A DNA stretch of 64,000 bases, from assembly GCA_963732375.1 (NCBI GenBank), contig CAVSZE010000014.1, forward strand, positions 157,354 to 221,353. The letters run 5' to 3'. Source of the stretch: RPQJ01 sp963732375 (GTDB lineage Bacteria > Pseudomonadota > Gammaproteobacteria > Steroidobacterales > Steroidobacteraceae). The notes under the pieces are model-generated. The model saw nothing but the letters and a program-made list of their open reading frames with translations. It did not search any database and was not told the DNA's origin. Of this stretch, positions 8,608 to 16,959 are shown in pieces (position 1 is the first letter of the stretch; each line of letters starts with the position of its first letter). The translations under genes were made by a program, and so were the position numbers.

Positions 8608-9152
8608 CTGAAACGACACTGTCCGGCCCCTGCGCCGGCTACGAATTCGAGATCGTCGAACTGCACGAAGGCGCACTCGGGCCCGAGGAGGCGCAGCGGG
8701 TTCGCAGGCACGTCGAAGCCTGCGCCTGCTGTCGCGACTGGCAGGCACGCTACGCGTCGCTCGATTCGACACTGGCGCGTGAGCAGCCACGCCCGGTACT
8801 ACCAGCGGACTTCGGCGCGAAGCTCCGCGAACGGATCGCGGGACTCGCGGATCCTGCTACAAGACGCGCCCAGCGCGCTGCTGCAGAGAGCGAGTACGAC
8901 TGGATGCTGCGCTCGCTCAAGCGCCGCCTGACGCGCCAGGCACTTGTCGCCGCAGCTGCTGGCGCCGCGACAGGTGCAGCCTGTATTGCGCTGCTCGCCT
9001 TCCTTGGACCGCAGATAGCCGCGCTGCTGCAAATTCTGGACGCGGGAAATGGCCACGCACCGCTCGGCACCATCGCCGCCGCGGCAGCCATCGGCGCGCT
9101 CGCGTGGTCTGCGAGGCGCGGCGTGCTCCCCGGGATGCCCTTGCGCCGCTGA
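8604..9152 (+). CDS. Zinc-finger anti-sigma factor, membrane-bound
   Basis: A 182-residue partner of the preceding ECF sigma. The N-terminal anti-sigma domain carries the zinc motif HX3CX2C at His36, Cys40 and Cys43, as in redox-sensitive ZAS proteins. The C-terminal half contains two hydrophobic segments (about residues 110-135 and 150-170) that probably anchor it in the inner membrane. The start overlaps the sigma stop by four bases. The family role is to hold the sigma factor inactive until a signal releases it; the signal, possibly redox, is inferred only from the Cys motif. Confidence 0.82.
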   Translation: MTETTLSGPCAGYEFEIVELHEGALGPEEAQRVRRHVEACACCRDWQARYASLDSTLAREQPRPVLPADFGAKLRERIAGLADPATRRAQRAAAESEYDWMLRSLKRRLTRQALVAAAAGAATGAACIALLAFLGPQIAALLQILDAGNGHAPLGTIAAAAAIGALAWSARRGVLPGMPLRR

Positions 9153-9199
9153 TAAACCGGGCAACCGGTCAACCCGGCCGCGTTGGCACCGGTGCCTGC

Positions 9200-10255
9200 T
9201 CAGACGCGCGTCGTCCAGCCGTGCGTGTCGGGTGCCTCGCCATTCTGGATCGCGACCAGCGCCGCGCGCAGCTTCGAGGTCACGGGCCCGACTTCGCCGT
9301 TGCCGACCTTGTGCTCACGCCCGTCGTACACGAGCGTGCCTACGCCCGCGAGTACGGCCGCCGTGCCCGACAGTGCGGCCTCGCCGGTCTTCACCCATTC
9401 CAGCATCTCGGCGACGTCGAACAGGCGCTCCTCGACCTTGAAGCCCATCTCGCGCGCCATCGTGAGCAGCGAGTCGCGCGTCACGCCGTGCAGAAACGTT
9501 GAATCGAGGCTGCGCGTGAGGATGTGCCCCTCGCGGATCAGCAGGAAATTTGCGGCCCCGGTCTCCTGCACCGAACCGTCCGGGCAGAAGAGGACCTGGT
9601 CGACCTTGTACTTCTCGCGGGCGGCGAGCGTCGGGCCCATGGCCGCCGCGTAGTTGCCGCCGGTCTTCACCATGCCGAGGTGGTCGGCAGTGCGGTGCTT
9701 CTTGTCCTCAACATAGATGCGCAGTGGCTTCACGCCGCCTGCGAAGTAGTCCCACACCGGGCTCGCCAGCACGATCAGCGTCGCCTGGTCCGGCGGCGCC
9801 GAGGCAGCGCCGATGTTCGGTGTGGTCCCGAACAGCAACGGCCGCATGTACAGCGCGCCCGGGGGCTCCGGGACCTGCGCGCGGACACGGTCGATCACGC
9901 CCAGGATCATCGCGGCGAGCTGCGCGGCGTCAGGTACCGGCAGTGCGAGCATTCGCGCGCTCTGCCGCAGCCGCTCGATATGCTTGTCCATGCGGAACAC
10001 GCGCACGCTTCCGTCGGCCCAGTGGTACGCCTTGAATCCCTCGAAGCACGTGCTCGCGTAGTGCAGTACGTGCGCCGCGGGGTGCATCTCGATCGGGCCG
10101 GTGGGCCGCATCTGTTGCGTGCTCCACTTGCCGTCGCGGAAGGTCGCGATCGCCATTTCGTCGGCCAGTACCGTGCCGAAGGCCGGGCGAGCCTGGGGCT
10201 TCGTACCGCCGTGGCTGGAGTCCTGGAGCTGCTGATCGGATTCGAGTGTGTGCAT
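9200..10255 (-). CDS. ilvE: Branched-chain amino acid aminotransferase
   Basis: A 351-residue class IV PLP aminotransferase that interconverts Leu, Ile and Val with their 2-oxo acids. The PLP lysine is in LGMVKTGGNYAAAM, and YASTCFEGFKAYHWADG is the usual N-terminal block of the longer bacterial/eukaryotic BCAT type. It is the last gene of an operon, four bases after the E2 gene. Transamination would therefore feed 2-oxo acids straight to the branched-chain dehydrogenase encoded upstream. This context suggests a role in Leu/Ile/Val breakdown or branched fatty-acid primer supply more than in biosynthesis. Confidence 0.92.
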   Translation of the reverse strand: MHTLESDQQLQDSSHGGTKPQARPAFGTVLADEMAIATFRDGKWSTQQMRPTGPIEMHPAAHVLHYASTCFEGFKAYHWADGSVRVFRMDKHIERLRQSARMLALPVPDAAQLAAMILGVIDRVRAQVPEPPGALYMRPLLFGTTPNIGAASAPPDQATLIVLASPVWDYFAGGVKPLRIYVEDKKHRTADHLGMVKTGGNYAAAMGPTLAAREKYKVDQVLFCPDGSVQETGAANFLLIREGHILTRSLDSTFLHGVTRDSLLTMAREMGFKVEERLFDVAEMLEWVKTGEAALSGTAAVLAGVGTLVYDGREHKVGNGEVGPVTSKLRAALVAIQNGEAPDTHGWTTRV

Positions 10256-10259
10256 GTGT

Positions 10260-11558
10260 CTAGCCAGGGATGAAGATGGTTGCTGGGTGTTCGAGAAGAT
10301 CCTTGAGCGCCTGGATCATCGCAGCTGCGTCATAGCCGTCAACGTATCGGTGATCGAAGGACGAGGACAGGTTCATTATCCGGCGGACGGTGATCGCGCC
10401 GTTCACGACCATCGGCCGATCGACCGCCTTGTTGACGCCGATGATGGCCATCTCGGGCGCGTTGATGATCGGCGTCGAGACGATGCCGCCGAGCTTGCCG
10501 AGGCTGGTGATCGTGATCGTCGATCCCGACAGTTCCTCCCGTGCCGCCCTGCCGGTGCGCGCGGCTTCCGACACCCGGCGGATCTCTCCGGCGAGATCCC
10601 ACAGCGACCTCGCTTCGGCGTGGCGCACGACCGGCACTTTCAGGCCGTCTGGCGTCTGCGTTGCGACGCCGAGGTGCACGCCATGGTGACGAATCAGCAC
10701 GTTGCGCTCGGCGTCGTAGTGCGCATTGCACTGCGGAAAGTCGACCAGCACCCGGGTGAGTGCAATGCCGATGAACGGCAGGAACGTGAGCGACGGCGCG
10801 CCTGCCGGCAGGCGGCCGTTCAGGTGCTGGCGCAGCGACTCGAGTTCGGTGACGTCCACCTCCTCGACATAGGCGAAGTGCGGGATATTGCGCTTCGCGT
10901 CGGTCATGCGCGTCGCGATGACGCGGCGCACGCCGATGACCTTGACCTCCTCGGTGCCGGTGCGCCGCACCGTGCCTGCGGCCGGCTCCGTCGCGGTGGC
11001 GGCCTTCGGCGCATTGACACCTCCGAGCGCCGCCTCGAAGTCCTGGCGCGTGATGCGTCCGCTCGGGCCGGAACCTTCGACCGCTGCGAGGTCGATGCCG
11101 GCCTCGCGCGCCCGCCGACGCGTCGCCGGCGAAGCCATCACGCGCCCTTGCCGCTTAGTCTCGCCTTGCGAGCTCCGCGGGCTGCCCGAAGTCGGTGGTG
11201 TGTTCCCGGCAGTCGGCGCGCTGCCCGCACCTGCAGGCGAGGCTACACTGGCTCGCGCATCGCCCGGTGCAGGCGCCGCTGCGGCCGGCGCAGGTTCGGC
11301 CAGTTCGTCGTCGCCAGCGTCGATGTCGAACACGATCAGTTCGGCACCGACAGGGACCATGTCGCCCGGTGCGCCGGTGAGCGATACCACGCGCCCGGTC
11401 ACCGGCGAGGGCACCTCGACTGCGGCCTTCTCGGTCATCACCTCGGCGATGACCTGGTCTTCTTCAACGAAGTCGCCGACCTTTGCGTGCCAGGCCACGA
11501 CCTCCGCCTCGACCGTACCTTCGCCGAGATCCGGCATCTTGAACACGTAGCGGGTCAT
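10260..11558 (-). CDS. bkdB: Branched-chain 2-oxo acid dehydrogenase E2 (dihydrolipoyl acyltransferase)
   Basis: A 432-residue E2 component. One lipoyl domain lies at residues 2-78 with Lys44 in EVMTEKAAVEVPSP as the lipoylation site. After an Ala/Pro/Gly linker comes a peripheral-subunit-binding domain (about residues 145-180, SPATRRRAREAGIDL). The catalytic acyltransferase domain ends with the active-site motif HRYVDG. The core transfers the acyl group from the E1-bound intermediate to CoA. I take the ATG at 11558, which overlaps the E1-beta stop by four bases. No E3 (lipoamide dehydrogenase) gene is in the operon, so E3 must be shared from elsewhere. Confidence 0.92.
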   Translation of the reverse strand: MTRYVFKMPDLGEGTVEAEVVAWHAKVGDFVEEDQVIAEVMTEKAAVEVPSPVTGRVVSLTGAPGDMVPVGAELIVFDIDAGDDELAEPAPAAAAPAPGDARASVASPAGAGSAPTAGNTPPTSGSPRSSQGETKRQGRVMASPATRRRAREAGIDLAAVEGSGPSGRITRQDFEAALGGVNAPKAATATEPAAGTVRRTGTEEVKVIGVRRVIATRMTDAKRNIPHFAYVEEVDVTELESLRQHLNGRLPAGAPSLTFLPFIGIALTRVLVDFPQCNAHYDAERNVLIRHHGVHLGVATQTPDGLKVPVVRHAEARSLWDLAGEIRRVSEAARTGRAAREELSGSTITITSLGKLGGIVSTPIINAPEMAIIGVNKAVDRPMVVNGAITVRRIMNLSSSFDHRYVDGYDAAAMIQALKDLLEHPATIFIPG

Positions 11559-12571
11559 GGCGTCTCCATCACGGCCCTGAGTCCGGTCGCAACGCGCGCC
11601 GGGCCCGGGAAGTACTCCCACTCGAAGGCGTGAGGATACGGCGTGTCCCAGCCGGCGACACGTCCGATTGGCGCCTCGAGGTCCCAGAAGCACTCCTCCT
11701 GGATGGTCGCCGAGAGTTCCGCGCCGAAGCCGGAGAAGCGTGTCGCCTCGTGCGCAATCAGGCAGCGACCGGTCTTCTTCACCGAGGTGCAGATCGTATC
11801 CACGTCCAGCGGGACCATGGTCCGCACGTCGATGATCTCCGCGTCCAGGCCCAGGCTGCGCGCTGCGGCCTCGCAGACATAGATCATCGTGCCATAGGTG
11901 ACGATCGTGACCTGCGAGCCCTTGCGTACCACCTCGGCCTTGCCGATCGGCACCGTGTAGTAGCCCTCGGGCACCTCGCCTTTCGGGTGCGTGCTCCAGG
12001 GCACCGCGGGCTTGTTGGGCTCTCCATCGAAAGGGCCGTTGTAGATGCGCTTCGGTTCGAAGAACACCACCGGGTCGTCGTCCTCGATCGACGCGATCAG
12101 CAATCCTTTTGCGTCGTAGGGATTGGCCGGCATCACCACCTTGACGCCGCAGACGTGCGTGAAGATTCCCTCGGGGCTCTGCGAGTGAGTCTGGCCACCG
12201 CGGATGCCGCCACCGCAGGGCGTGCGCACCGTCACCGGCGCCCAGAACTCACCGGCACTGCGGTAACGCAGTCGTGCAAGCTCGCTGAAGATCTGGTCAC
12301 AGGCCGGGTAGATGTAGTCGGCGAACTGCACCTCGGCGACGGGCCGGAGGCCATTGACGCCCATGCCGATCGCAGCGCCGATGATCGCGCCTTCCGCAAT
12401 CGGCGTGTCGAGTACGCGATGCTCGCCGTACTTTCGCTGCAGGCCGTCGGTCACGCGGAACACGCCGCCGAAGAAACCCACGTCCTCGCCCATGATCACG
12501 ACGTTCGGGTCGCGGCCCAGCATGATGTCCATGGCGGAATTGAGCGCCTGGATCATGTTCATCTGCGGCAT
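11555..12571 (-). CDS. bkdA2: 2-oxoisovalerate dehydrogenase E1 beta subunit
   Basis: A 338-residue TPP-enzyme beta subunit. VVIMGEDVGFFGGVFRVTDG near the start and the PIAEGAIIGAAIGMG block bind the cofactor diphosphate region together with E1-alpha. The C-terminal transketolase domain follows, with HEATRFSGFGAELSA. It works with the alpha subunit in oxidative decarboxylation of the branched 2-oxo acids from Val, Leu and Ile. It begins three bases after the E1-alpha stop and overlaps the E2 start, so the three components are made in a fixed order. Confidence 0.93.
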   Translation of the reverse strand: MPQMNMIQALNSAMDIMLGRDPNVVIMGEDVGFFGGVFRVTDGLQRKYGEHRVLDTPIAEGAIIGAAIGMGVNGLRPVAEVQFADYIYPACDQIFSELARLRYRSAGEFWAPVTVRTPCGGGIRGGQTHSQSPEGIFTHVCGVKVVMPANPYDAKGLLIASIEDDDPVVFFEPKRIYNGPFDGEPNKPAVPWSTHPKGEVPEGYYTVPIGKAEVVRKGSQVTIVTYGTMIYVCEAAARSLGLDAEIIDVRTMVPLDVDTICTSVKKTGRCLIAHEATRFSGFGAELSATIQEECFWDLEAPIGRVAGWDTPYPHAFEWEYFPGPARVATGLRAVMETP

Positions 12572-12574
12572 GGC

Positions 12575-13813
12575 TCAGCCCTCCAGCTCGGCGCGCAACT
12601 GCTCGCGCTGTTTCTTTAGGTTGGCGGGCATTTCCTTGAATACGTCCTCGAACATCAGGTCGCGGTTGAGGCGCGGCCCTTCGTTCATCGTGCCGTACTG
12701 GACGGACTCCTTCCAGCTCTCGGCAACGTGCTGCTCGAGTTCCTTCTGCAGGGCCGCATGGCGGTCCTCGGCCCACTCGCCGAGTGCGATCAGGTGGGCC
12801 TTCAGTCGTTCGACCGGGTCGCCCAGCGGCCATTTCTCATAGTCGTCCTTCGGGCGGTAGCGCGCCGGATCGTCGCTGGTCGAGTGGGCCGCGGCCCGGT
12901 AGGTCACGTGCTCGATCAGCGTCGGGCCCGCGCCCCTGCGCGCCCGCTCGGCCGCCCACTGCGTCACCGCGTACACCGCGAGGAAGTCGTTTCCGTCCAC
13001 TCGCACGCCGGCCATGCCGTAGCCGGGGCCGCGCGCCGCGAACGAGCGCTGCTCACCACCGGCAAAACCCTGGAAGGTCGAGATCGCCCACTGGTTATTG
13101 ACCACGTTCAGGATCACCGGCGCCTGGTACACCGACGCGAACAGCATCGCGTGGTGGAAGTCCGCCTCCGCGCTCGAACCCTCGCCGATCCAGCTTGCGG
13201 CGATGTTGTCCTCGCCCTTGATCGCCGACGCCATGGCCCAGCCCACCGCCTGCGGGAACTGCGTGGTCAGGTTGCCGGAGATCGAAAAGATGCGGCCGCC
13301 GACCCAGTGGTACATGACCGGCAGCTGGCGCCCCTTGCACATGTCGCGGGTGTTGGACAGCAACTGGCACATCATGTCCACCAGCGGCATGCCACGCGTG
13401 ATGAACAGGCCCTGGTTCCGGTACGACGGGAACAGCATGTCCCCGGGTCGCAGGGCCATGCACTGCGCAACGGACACCGCCTCCTCGCCCAGCGAGCGCA
13501 TGTAGAACGAGATCTTCCCCGCTCGCTGCGAACGCTGCATGCGCTCGTCGAAGACGCGCGTGAGCATCATGTGCCGGAGCCCGACCTGCAGGTCCTCGGG
13601 GTCGAGGTGCGGGTGCCAGGGGCCGACGGCGCGGTGCTCGTCGTCGAGTACCCGCACCAGTTCGACCGACAGGTTGCCGATCTCGCGCACGCGCGCGTTC
13701 ACGTCCGGCCGGGCTATCGCGCCGGCTGGCGACGTCTCCAGGTAGCTGAAATCGGGGGCCTCGCCAGGGCGCGAGTGCGGCTGTGGTGTGTGCAGGCGTG
13801 ATCGTCTGGGCAT
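12575..13813 (-). CDS. bkdA1: 2-oxoisovalerate dehydrogenase E1 alpha subunit
   Basis: A 412-residue E1-alpha. The TPP-binding motif starts at GEG (210-212) and ends at NN (239-240), the usual spacing. The serine-rich loop HSTSDDPARYR lies near residue 310 and is typical of branched-chain rather than pyruvate E1-alpha. The first 70 residues form an extension seen in the branched-chain enzymes. It is the first gene of the bkdA1-bkdA2-bkdB-ilvE operon. It is divergent from an Lrp-type regulator 110 bp away, matching the bkdR-bkd arrangement known in Pseudomonas. Confidence 0.93.
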   Translation of the reverse strand: MPRRSRLHTPQPHSRPGEAPDFSYLETSPAGAIARPDVNARVREIGNLSVELVRVLDDEHRAVGPWHPHLDPEDLQVGLRHMMLTRVFDERMQRSQRAGKISFYMRSLGEEAVSVAQCMALRPGDMLFPSYRNQGLFITRGMPLVDMMCQLLSNTRDMCKGRQLPVMYHWVGGRIFSISGNLTTQFPQAVGWAMASAIKGEDNIAASWIGEGSSAEADFHHAMLFASVYQAPVILNVVNNQWAISTFQGFAGGEQRSFAARGPGYGMAGVRVDGNDFLAVYAVTQWAAERARRGAGPTLIEHVTYRAAAHSTSDDPARYRPKDDYEKWPLGDPVERLKAHLIALGEWAEDRHAALQKELEQHVAESWKESVQYGTMNEGPRLNRDLMFEDVFKEMPANLKKQREQLRAELEG

Positions 13814-13892
13814 GGCTGGTGGGTCCTGGGGCTGGGCCGGCGTCCGCGGTAGGTTACATTCGGGTCCGCCAAGCTGTTGAATTCATTGCGAC

Positions 13893-13919
13893 GCATTGCA
13901 ACAATGCGGAACACGTGTT
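13893..13919. promoter_or_regulatory. Palindromic operator pair between bkd operon and Lrp-type regulator
   Basis: Two perfect inverted repeats stand side by side. GCATTG-CAA-CAATGC spans 13893-13907 (six-base arms, three-base centre). AACACGTGTT is a 10-bp palindrome at 13910-13919. They sit in the divergent intergenic region just before the regulator's likely start. Lrp/AsnC proteins commonly bind 13-15 bp palindromes near their own genes, so this is the best candidate binding site. No binding evidence exists beyond position and symmetry. Confidence 0.5.
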
Positions 13920-13924
13920 TCGGG

Positions 13925-14416
13925 ATGAATCAAAAAATGGAAGAAAAATCCCGTCCTGTAATCGACCGCCTGGACCGACGCATCCTCGACCTCCTGCAGA
14001 GGGAGGGCACGTTGCCCGTGGCCGAGGTTGCGGCCCGTACCGGTCTTTCGACCACCACCTGCTGGAGGCGAATCCAGCAGCTGGAGCAGTCGGGTGTCAT
14101 TCGCGGGCGGGTTGCGCTGCTCGATCGCGCGGCGCTCGGCCTCGACGTCACGATCTTCGCGCACGTGAAGCTGTCAACGCAGGGTCGCGATGCAATCGCG
14201 GCATTCGCGGCCGCCATTCGCGAGCGGCCCGAGGTACTCGACTGCTACACGACCATGGGCGAGTGGGACTTCATGCTTCGCGTCGTGACGCGCGACATCA
14301 AGGCGTTCGAGGCCTTCTATCTCGACCATCTCTCGAAGCTGCCAAACGTCCAGTCCATCAATTCCTCGGTCGCGGTCACGGTGATCAAGGAGACGACGGT
14401 GCTGCCCATATCCTGA
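13925..14416 (+). CDS. bkdR: Lrp/AsnC-family regulator, probable bkd regulator
   Basis: A 163-residue regulator. The N-terminal winged helix contains DRLDRRILDLLQREGTLPV and the recognition region TGLSTTTCWRRIQQLEQSG. The C-terminal RAM (AsnC ligand-binding) domain includes the turn TTMGEWDFMLRV. It is divergent from the branched-chain dehydrogenase operon, and in Pseudomonas an Lrp homologue (BdkR) activates that operon in response to branched-chain amino acids. The frame is open to 13877. I choose 13925 so that the two palindromes stay upstream; ATG 13937 is another option. Confidence 0.85.
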   Translation: MNQKMEEKSRPVIDRLDRRILDLLQREGTLPVAEVAARTGLSTTTCWRRIQQLEQSGVIRGRVALLDRAALGLDVTIFAHVKLSTQGRDAIAAFAAAIRERPEVLDCYTTMGEWDFMLRVVTRDIKAFEAFYLDHLSKLPNVQSINSSVAVTVIKETTVLPIS

Positions 14417-14464
14417 GCTGGTGCATCTGGTAAGTTTGAACTCGCGGCCATTGTGGAGACCGTG

Positions 14465-15037
14465 ATGAACCTGCTGCTGCAACTGTGCTGGGTGGCCGTA
14501 CCGGTGATCGTCTCCGGTCTGGTGCACCTCGTGGTGTTGAAGCGCGACCTGTTTGCCGGGCTGCGCGCGCTTCCCATCGACGGCCGCGCGACGTTCCGCG
14601 GTCGGCGTGTATTCGGCGACAACAAGACCTGGCGCGGCGCAGTCGTGACCGTCGCGACCATGACTGCGAGCGCCTGGGCGCTGGCGCGCCTGAACGGCTG
14701 CTGCATCGACCTGCCGACACTCACGCCATTCGCGGAACTGCATCCCATCGCGTGGGGATTCCTGCTCGGGACTGGCTATATCGTCGCAGAGTTGCCCAAC
14801 AGCTTCGCGAAACGACAGCTCGGCATAGGTCCGGGCAAGAGTGGACAGGGTTTCGTGGGATACCTGTTCTGGGTCGTGGACCAGGTTGACAGCCTGGCTG
14901 GCATGCTGCTGCTAACGTGGCCGGTCTGGCACCCGTCGGCCTGGCTCGTACTGCTGCTGTTCATGATCATGCTGGTCGCGCACCCGATTGCGGCCTGGAT
15001 CATGGTGGTCGCGGGACTCAAGAAGCGGGTCGGCTGA
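14465..15037 (+). CDS. CDP-archaeol synthase (CarS)-family membrane protein
   Basis: A 190-residue integral membrane protein with about five hydrophobic segments. The motif FGDNKTWRG (about residues 50-58) and the later KRQLGIGPGKSGQG match the CarS/DUF46 family, relatives of CDP-diacylglycerol synthase. Archaeal members activate archaetidic acid with CTP; the role of bacterial members is not established. The ATG at 14465 has GGAG six bases upstream and is preferred over the GTG at 14453. It follows the Lrp-type gene by 48 bp and may be co-transcribed. Substrate is inferred only from family. Confidence 0.75.
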   Translation: MNLLLQLCWVAVPVIVSGLVHLVVLKRDLFAGLRALPIDGRATFRGRRVFGDNKTWRGAVVTVATMTASAWALARLNGCCIDLPTLTPFAELHPIAWGFLLGTGYIVAELPNSFAKRQLGIGPGKSGQGFVGYLFWVVDQVDSLAGMLLLTWPVWHPSAWLVLLLFMIMLVAHPIAAWIMVVAGLKKRVG

Positions 15038-15057
15038 ACGCGCCGCGCACCCGCCAG

Positions 15058-15083
15058 CCGGCCCTGCGCCGGGGTTCCTTTTT
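15058..15083 (+). terminator. Probable rho-independent terminator
   Basis: A short GC stem, CCGGC (15058-15062) and GCCGG (15068-15072) around a five-base loop, is followed by GGTTCCTTTTT. It lies just past the stop of the CarS-like gene and before the convergent TPP-enzyme gene. The stem is short and the T-run is interrupted, so strength is uncertain. Confidence 0.45.
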
Positions 15084-15088
15084 GGCAG

Positions 15089-16825
15089 TCAACCTGTCAC
15101 GCGCCGCCACAGCGCCCGTCCAATAAAGCGCGTCTTCGTCCCGAGGTCGAAGCGCGCCAGGTTGGTCTTCACGATGCCGTCGGTGAAACGCGTTCGTTTC
15201 GAGTAATCCACCGCGACGTCCACCAGCACTGGACGGCCTGTCGCCGCGACGGCAAACGCCTCATCGAGCCCTCGTTCGAGCTCGCCGTCGCCGGACACGC
15301 GCACGAAGGCGGCACCGGTCGCCTGCGCGACGCCTGCGACGTCCAGCGGCCCGAGTACGGTGCAGGTCTTGCGGTTGTAGGGAATCTCCTGCGCCTGCGA
15401 AATCTGCGCGAGTTCGCCGTCGCTGAAGACGAACACCACGATGCCCAGTCGGTTTGCCGTTGCGGTCGCAAGCTCCAGGCCCGACATGCGGAACGCGCCG
15501 TCGCCCACGATTCCGACCACTTGCGCTGCAGGGCGCGCGAACTTTGCACCGATCGTGGCGGGCACGCAGTAGCCCATGCAGTTGAAGTCCGTCGGCGAGA
15601 GGAACGCCCGCGGCCTGTGAATCGGCATCAGCTCCGCGGCAAGAAACGTGTGGTTTCCGTCATCCACGACCAGGGTCGCGTCGTCGGCCAGCCGTCGCCG
15701 CAGCGCCTGGAAGAAACGTGCGGGGTTCACGCGCCCCTTCGTGTCGTGCGCCAGCCACTCGTCGAGATAGGCCGACTTGTCTTTCGCTATTCGAGCCGCG
15801 ACCTCTGTTCGCCGCGCCGCGCCACCGGCCACCTCAGGCAGCGCGGCAAGCAGCCGGCCGAGCACTGCGCCCGCATCTCCCTGCAGAGCTACTTTCGCCG
15901 GGTAGTTCGCCGAGAACACCGCCGGGTTGATGTCCACGTGGACCAGGTTCGCGGGCGGCTCGTAGCCGAAGCTGCCGGTCGCGATCTCGGCGAAGCGCGT
16001 ACCGACCGCGAGCATCGCGTCGCAGTCGCGGAATGCGTTCTCCGCCGCCGGAACCGCGGCCCGGCCCAGGCAGAAGCCCGTGTGCAGCGGATGGCTCGCC
16101 GGAAACGCGCTCAATCCCTGCAGCGTCGTCGCCACCGGGGCACCAAGCCGTTCGGCAAGCTGCGCTACCTCGCACGACGCGTCGACCGCACCCCAGCCGA
16201 CGAAAATTCCCGGCGACTTCGCATCGGCGAGAATTCGCGCGGCCTCATCGACCGCCGCGGCTTCGCAGTGAAATTCCGGGCCGACGCGCGGCGGCAGTTC
16301 CGGAATCGGCCCGGGATCGCCGGTCATCAGCTGCAGGTTGACCGGAATCTCCACGAACACCGGTCCGGGCTCGCCACTGGTTGCGACCCGCACCGCCTCG
16401 TAGATCATCGGGATCACGTCGGCGTGGCGCTCCACCAGCCAGGTGCCCTTGGTGATCGGCCGCAGCATCGCATGCTGGTCCACGTCGTGGAGCTGGTAGC
16501 TGCGGCCGGTATCACGCCGTACGCCGCCGGCGATCACCAGCATCGGTATACCGTCGAGGAAGGCTTCCGCGATACCGCTCGCCGCATGGGTGACGCCCGC
16601 GGCGGGAACGATCACCAGTGTGCCGATACTTGTGCCGGTGCGGCTCACGGCATCCGCCATGAACGCGCCACCGCCCTCGTGAGTCACCAGCACCGGCGTT
16701 ATGTCCGGCGACTTCTCGAGTTCGTCGTAGATCTCGGTGTTGTGCACGCCCGGGATGCCGAACGTGTAACGCACGCCGACGTTTTCCAGGGCCTCCCGGA
16801 GCAGCGAGGCGGCGGTTCGATTCAT
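15089..16825 (-). CDS. Thiamine pyrophosphate-dependent enzyme, acetolactate-synthase-like
   Basis: A 578-residue three-domain TPP enzyme of the acetolactate synthase/benzoylformate decarboxylase superfamily. The N-terminal PYR domain has the catalytic Glu in VTHEGGGAFMADA. The central domain has a VGWGAVDAS segment, and the C-terminal PP domain has the GDGAFRMSGLELATA metal/TPP motif. The usual Asn-Asn end of that motif reads FSDGELAQI here. No small regulatory subunit is nearby, so a biosynthetic acetolactate synthase is unlikely. A 2-oxo acid decarboxylase or carboligase is more plausible, substrate unknown. The frame is open to 16936, but the ATG at 16825 begins at the conserved N-terminus. 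Confidence 0.82.
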   Translation of the reverse strand: MNRTAASLLREALENVGVRYTFGIPGVHNTEIYDELEKSPDITPVLVTHEGGGAFMADAVSRTGTSIGTLVIVPAAGVTHAASGIAEAFLDGIPMLVIAGGVRRDTGRSYQLHDVDQHAMLRPITKGTWLVERHADVIPMIYEAVRVATSGEPGPVFVEIPVNLQLMTGDPGPIPELPPRVGPEFHCEAAAVDEAARILADAKSPGIFVGWGAVDASCEVAQLAERLGAPVATTLQGLSAFPASHPLHTGFCLGRAAVPAAENAFRDCDAMLAVGTRFAEIATGSFGYEPPANLVHVDINPAVFSANYPAKVALQGDAGAVLGRLLAALPEVAGGAARRTEVAARIAKDKSAYLDEWLAHDTKGRVNPARFFQALRRRLADDATLVVDDGNHTFLAAELMPIHRPRAFLSPTDFNCMGYCVPATIGAKFARPAAQVVGIVGDGAFRMSGLELATATANRLGIVVFVFSDGELAQISQAQEIPYNRKTCTVLGPLDVAGVAQATGAAFVRVSGDGELERGLDEAFAVAATGRPVLVDVAVDYSKRTRFTDGIVKTNLARFDLGTKTRFIGRALWRRVTG

Positions 16826-16959
16826 CTGGTCCGACTCCGGCGTGTGCGCGGGGTGCGCAGCCGCATTGTATCGCCGCACGCGGCGGGAAATTCCTGGTGG
16901 ATTTCCTGACACAGGATGCGAGACTGCACCCGTCACAGAGAATTCTGCCAGGTGCCGGC

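Noticed and set aside
15089..16825. Biosynthetic acetolactate synthase large subunit (ilvB/ilvI)
   Set aside because: No ilvN/ilvH small subunit or ilvC follows, and the TPP motif end differs.
15521..16909. 462-codon open frame opposite the TPP enzyme
   Set aside because: Antisense shadow with biased composition and no recognisable motif.
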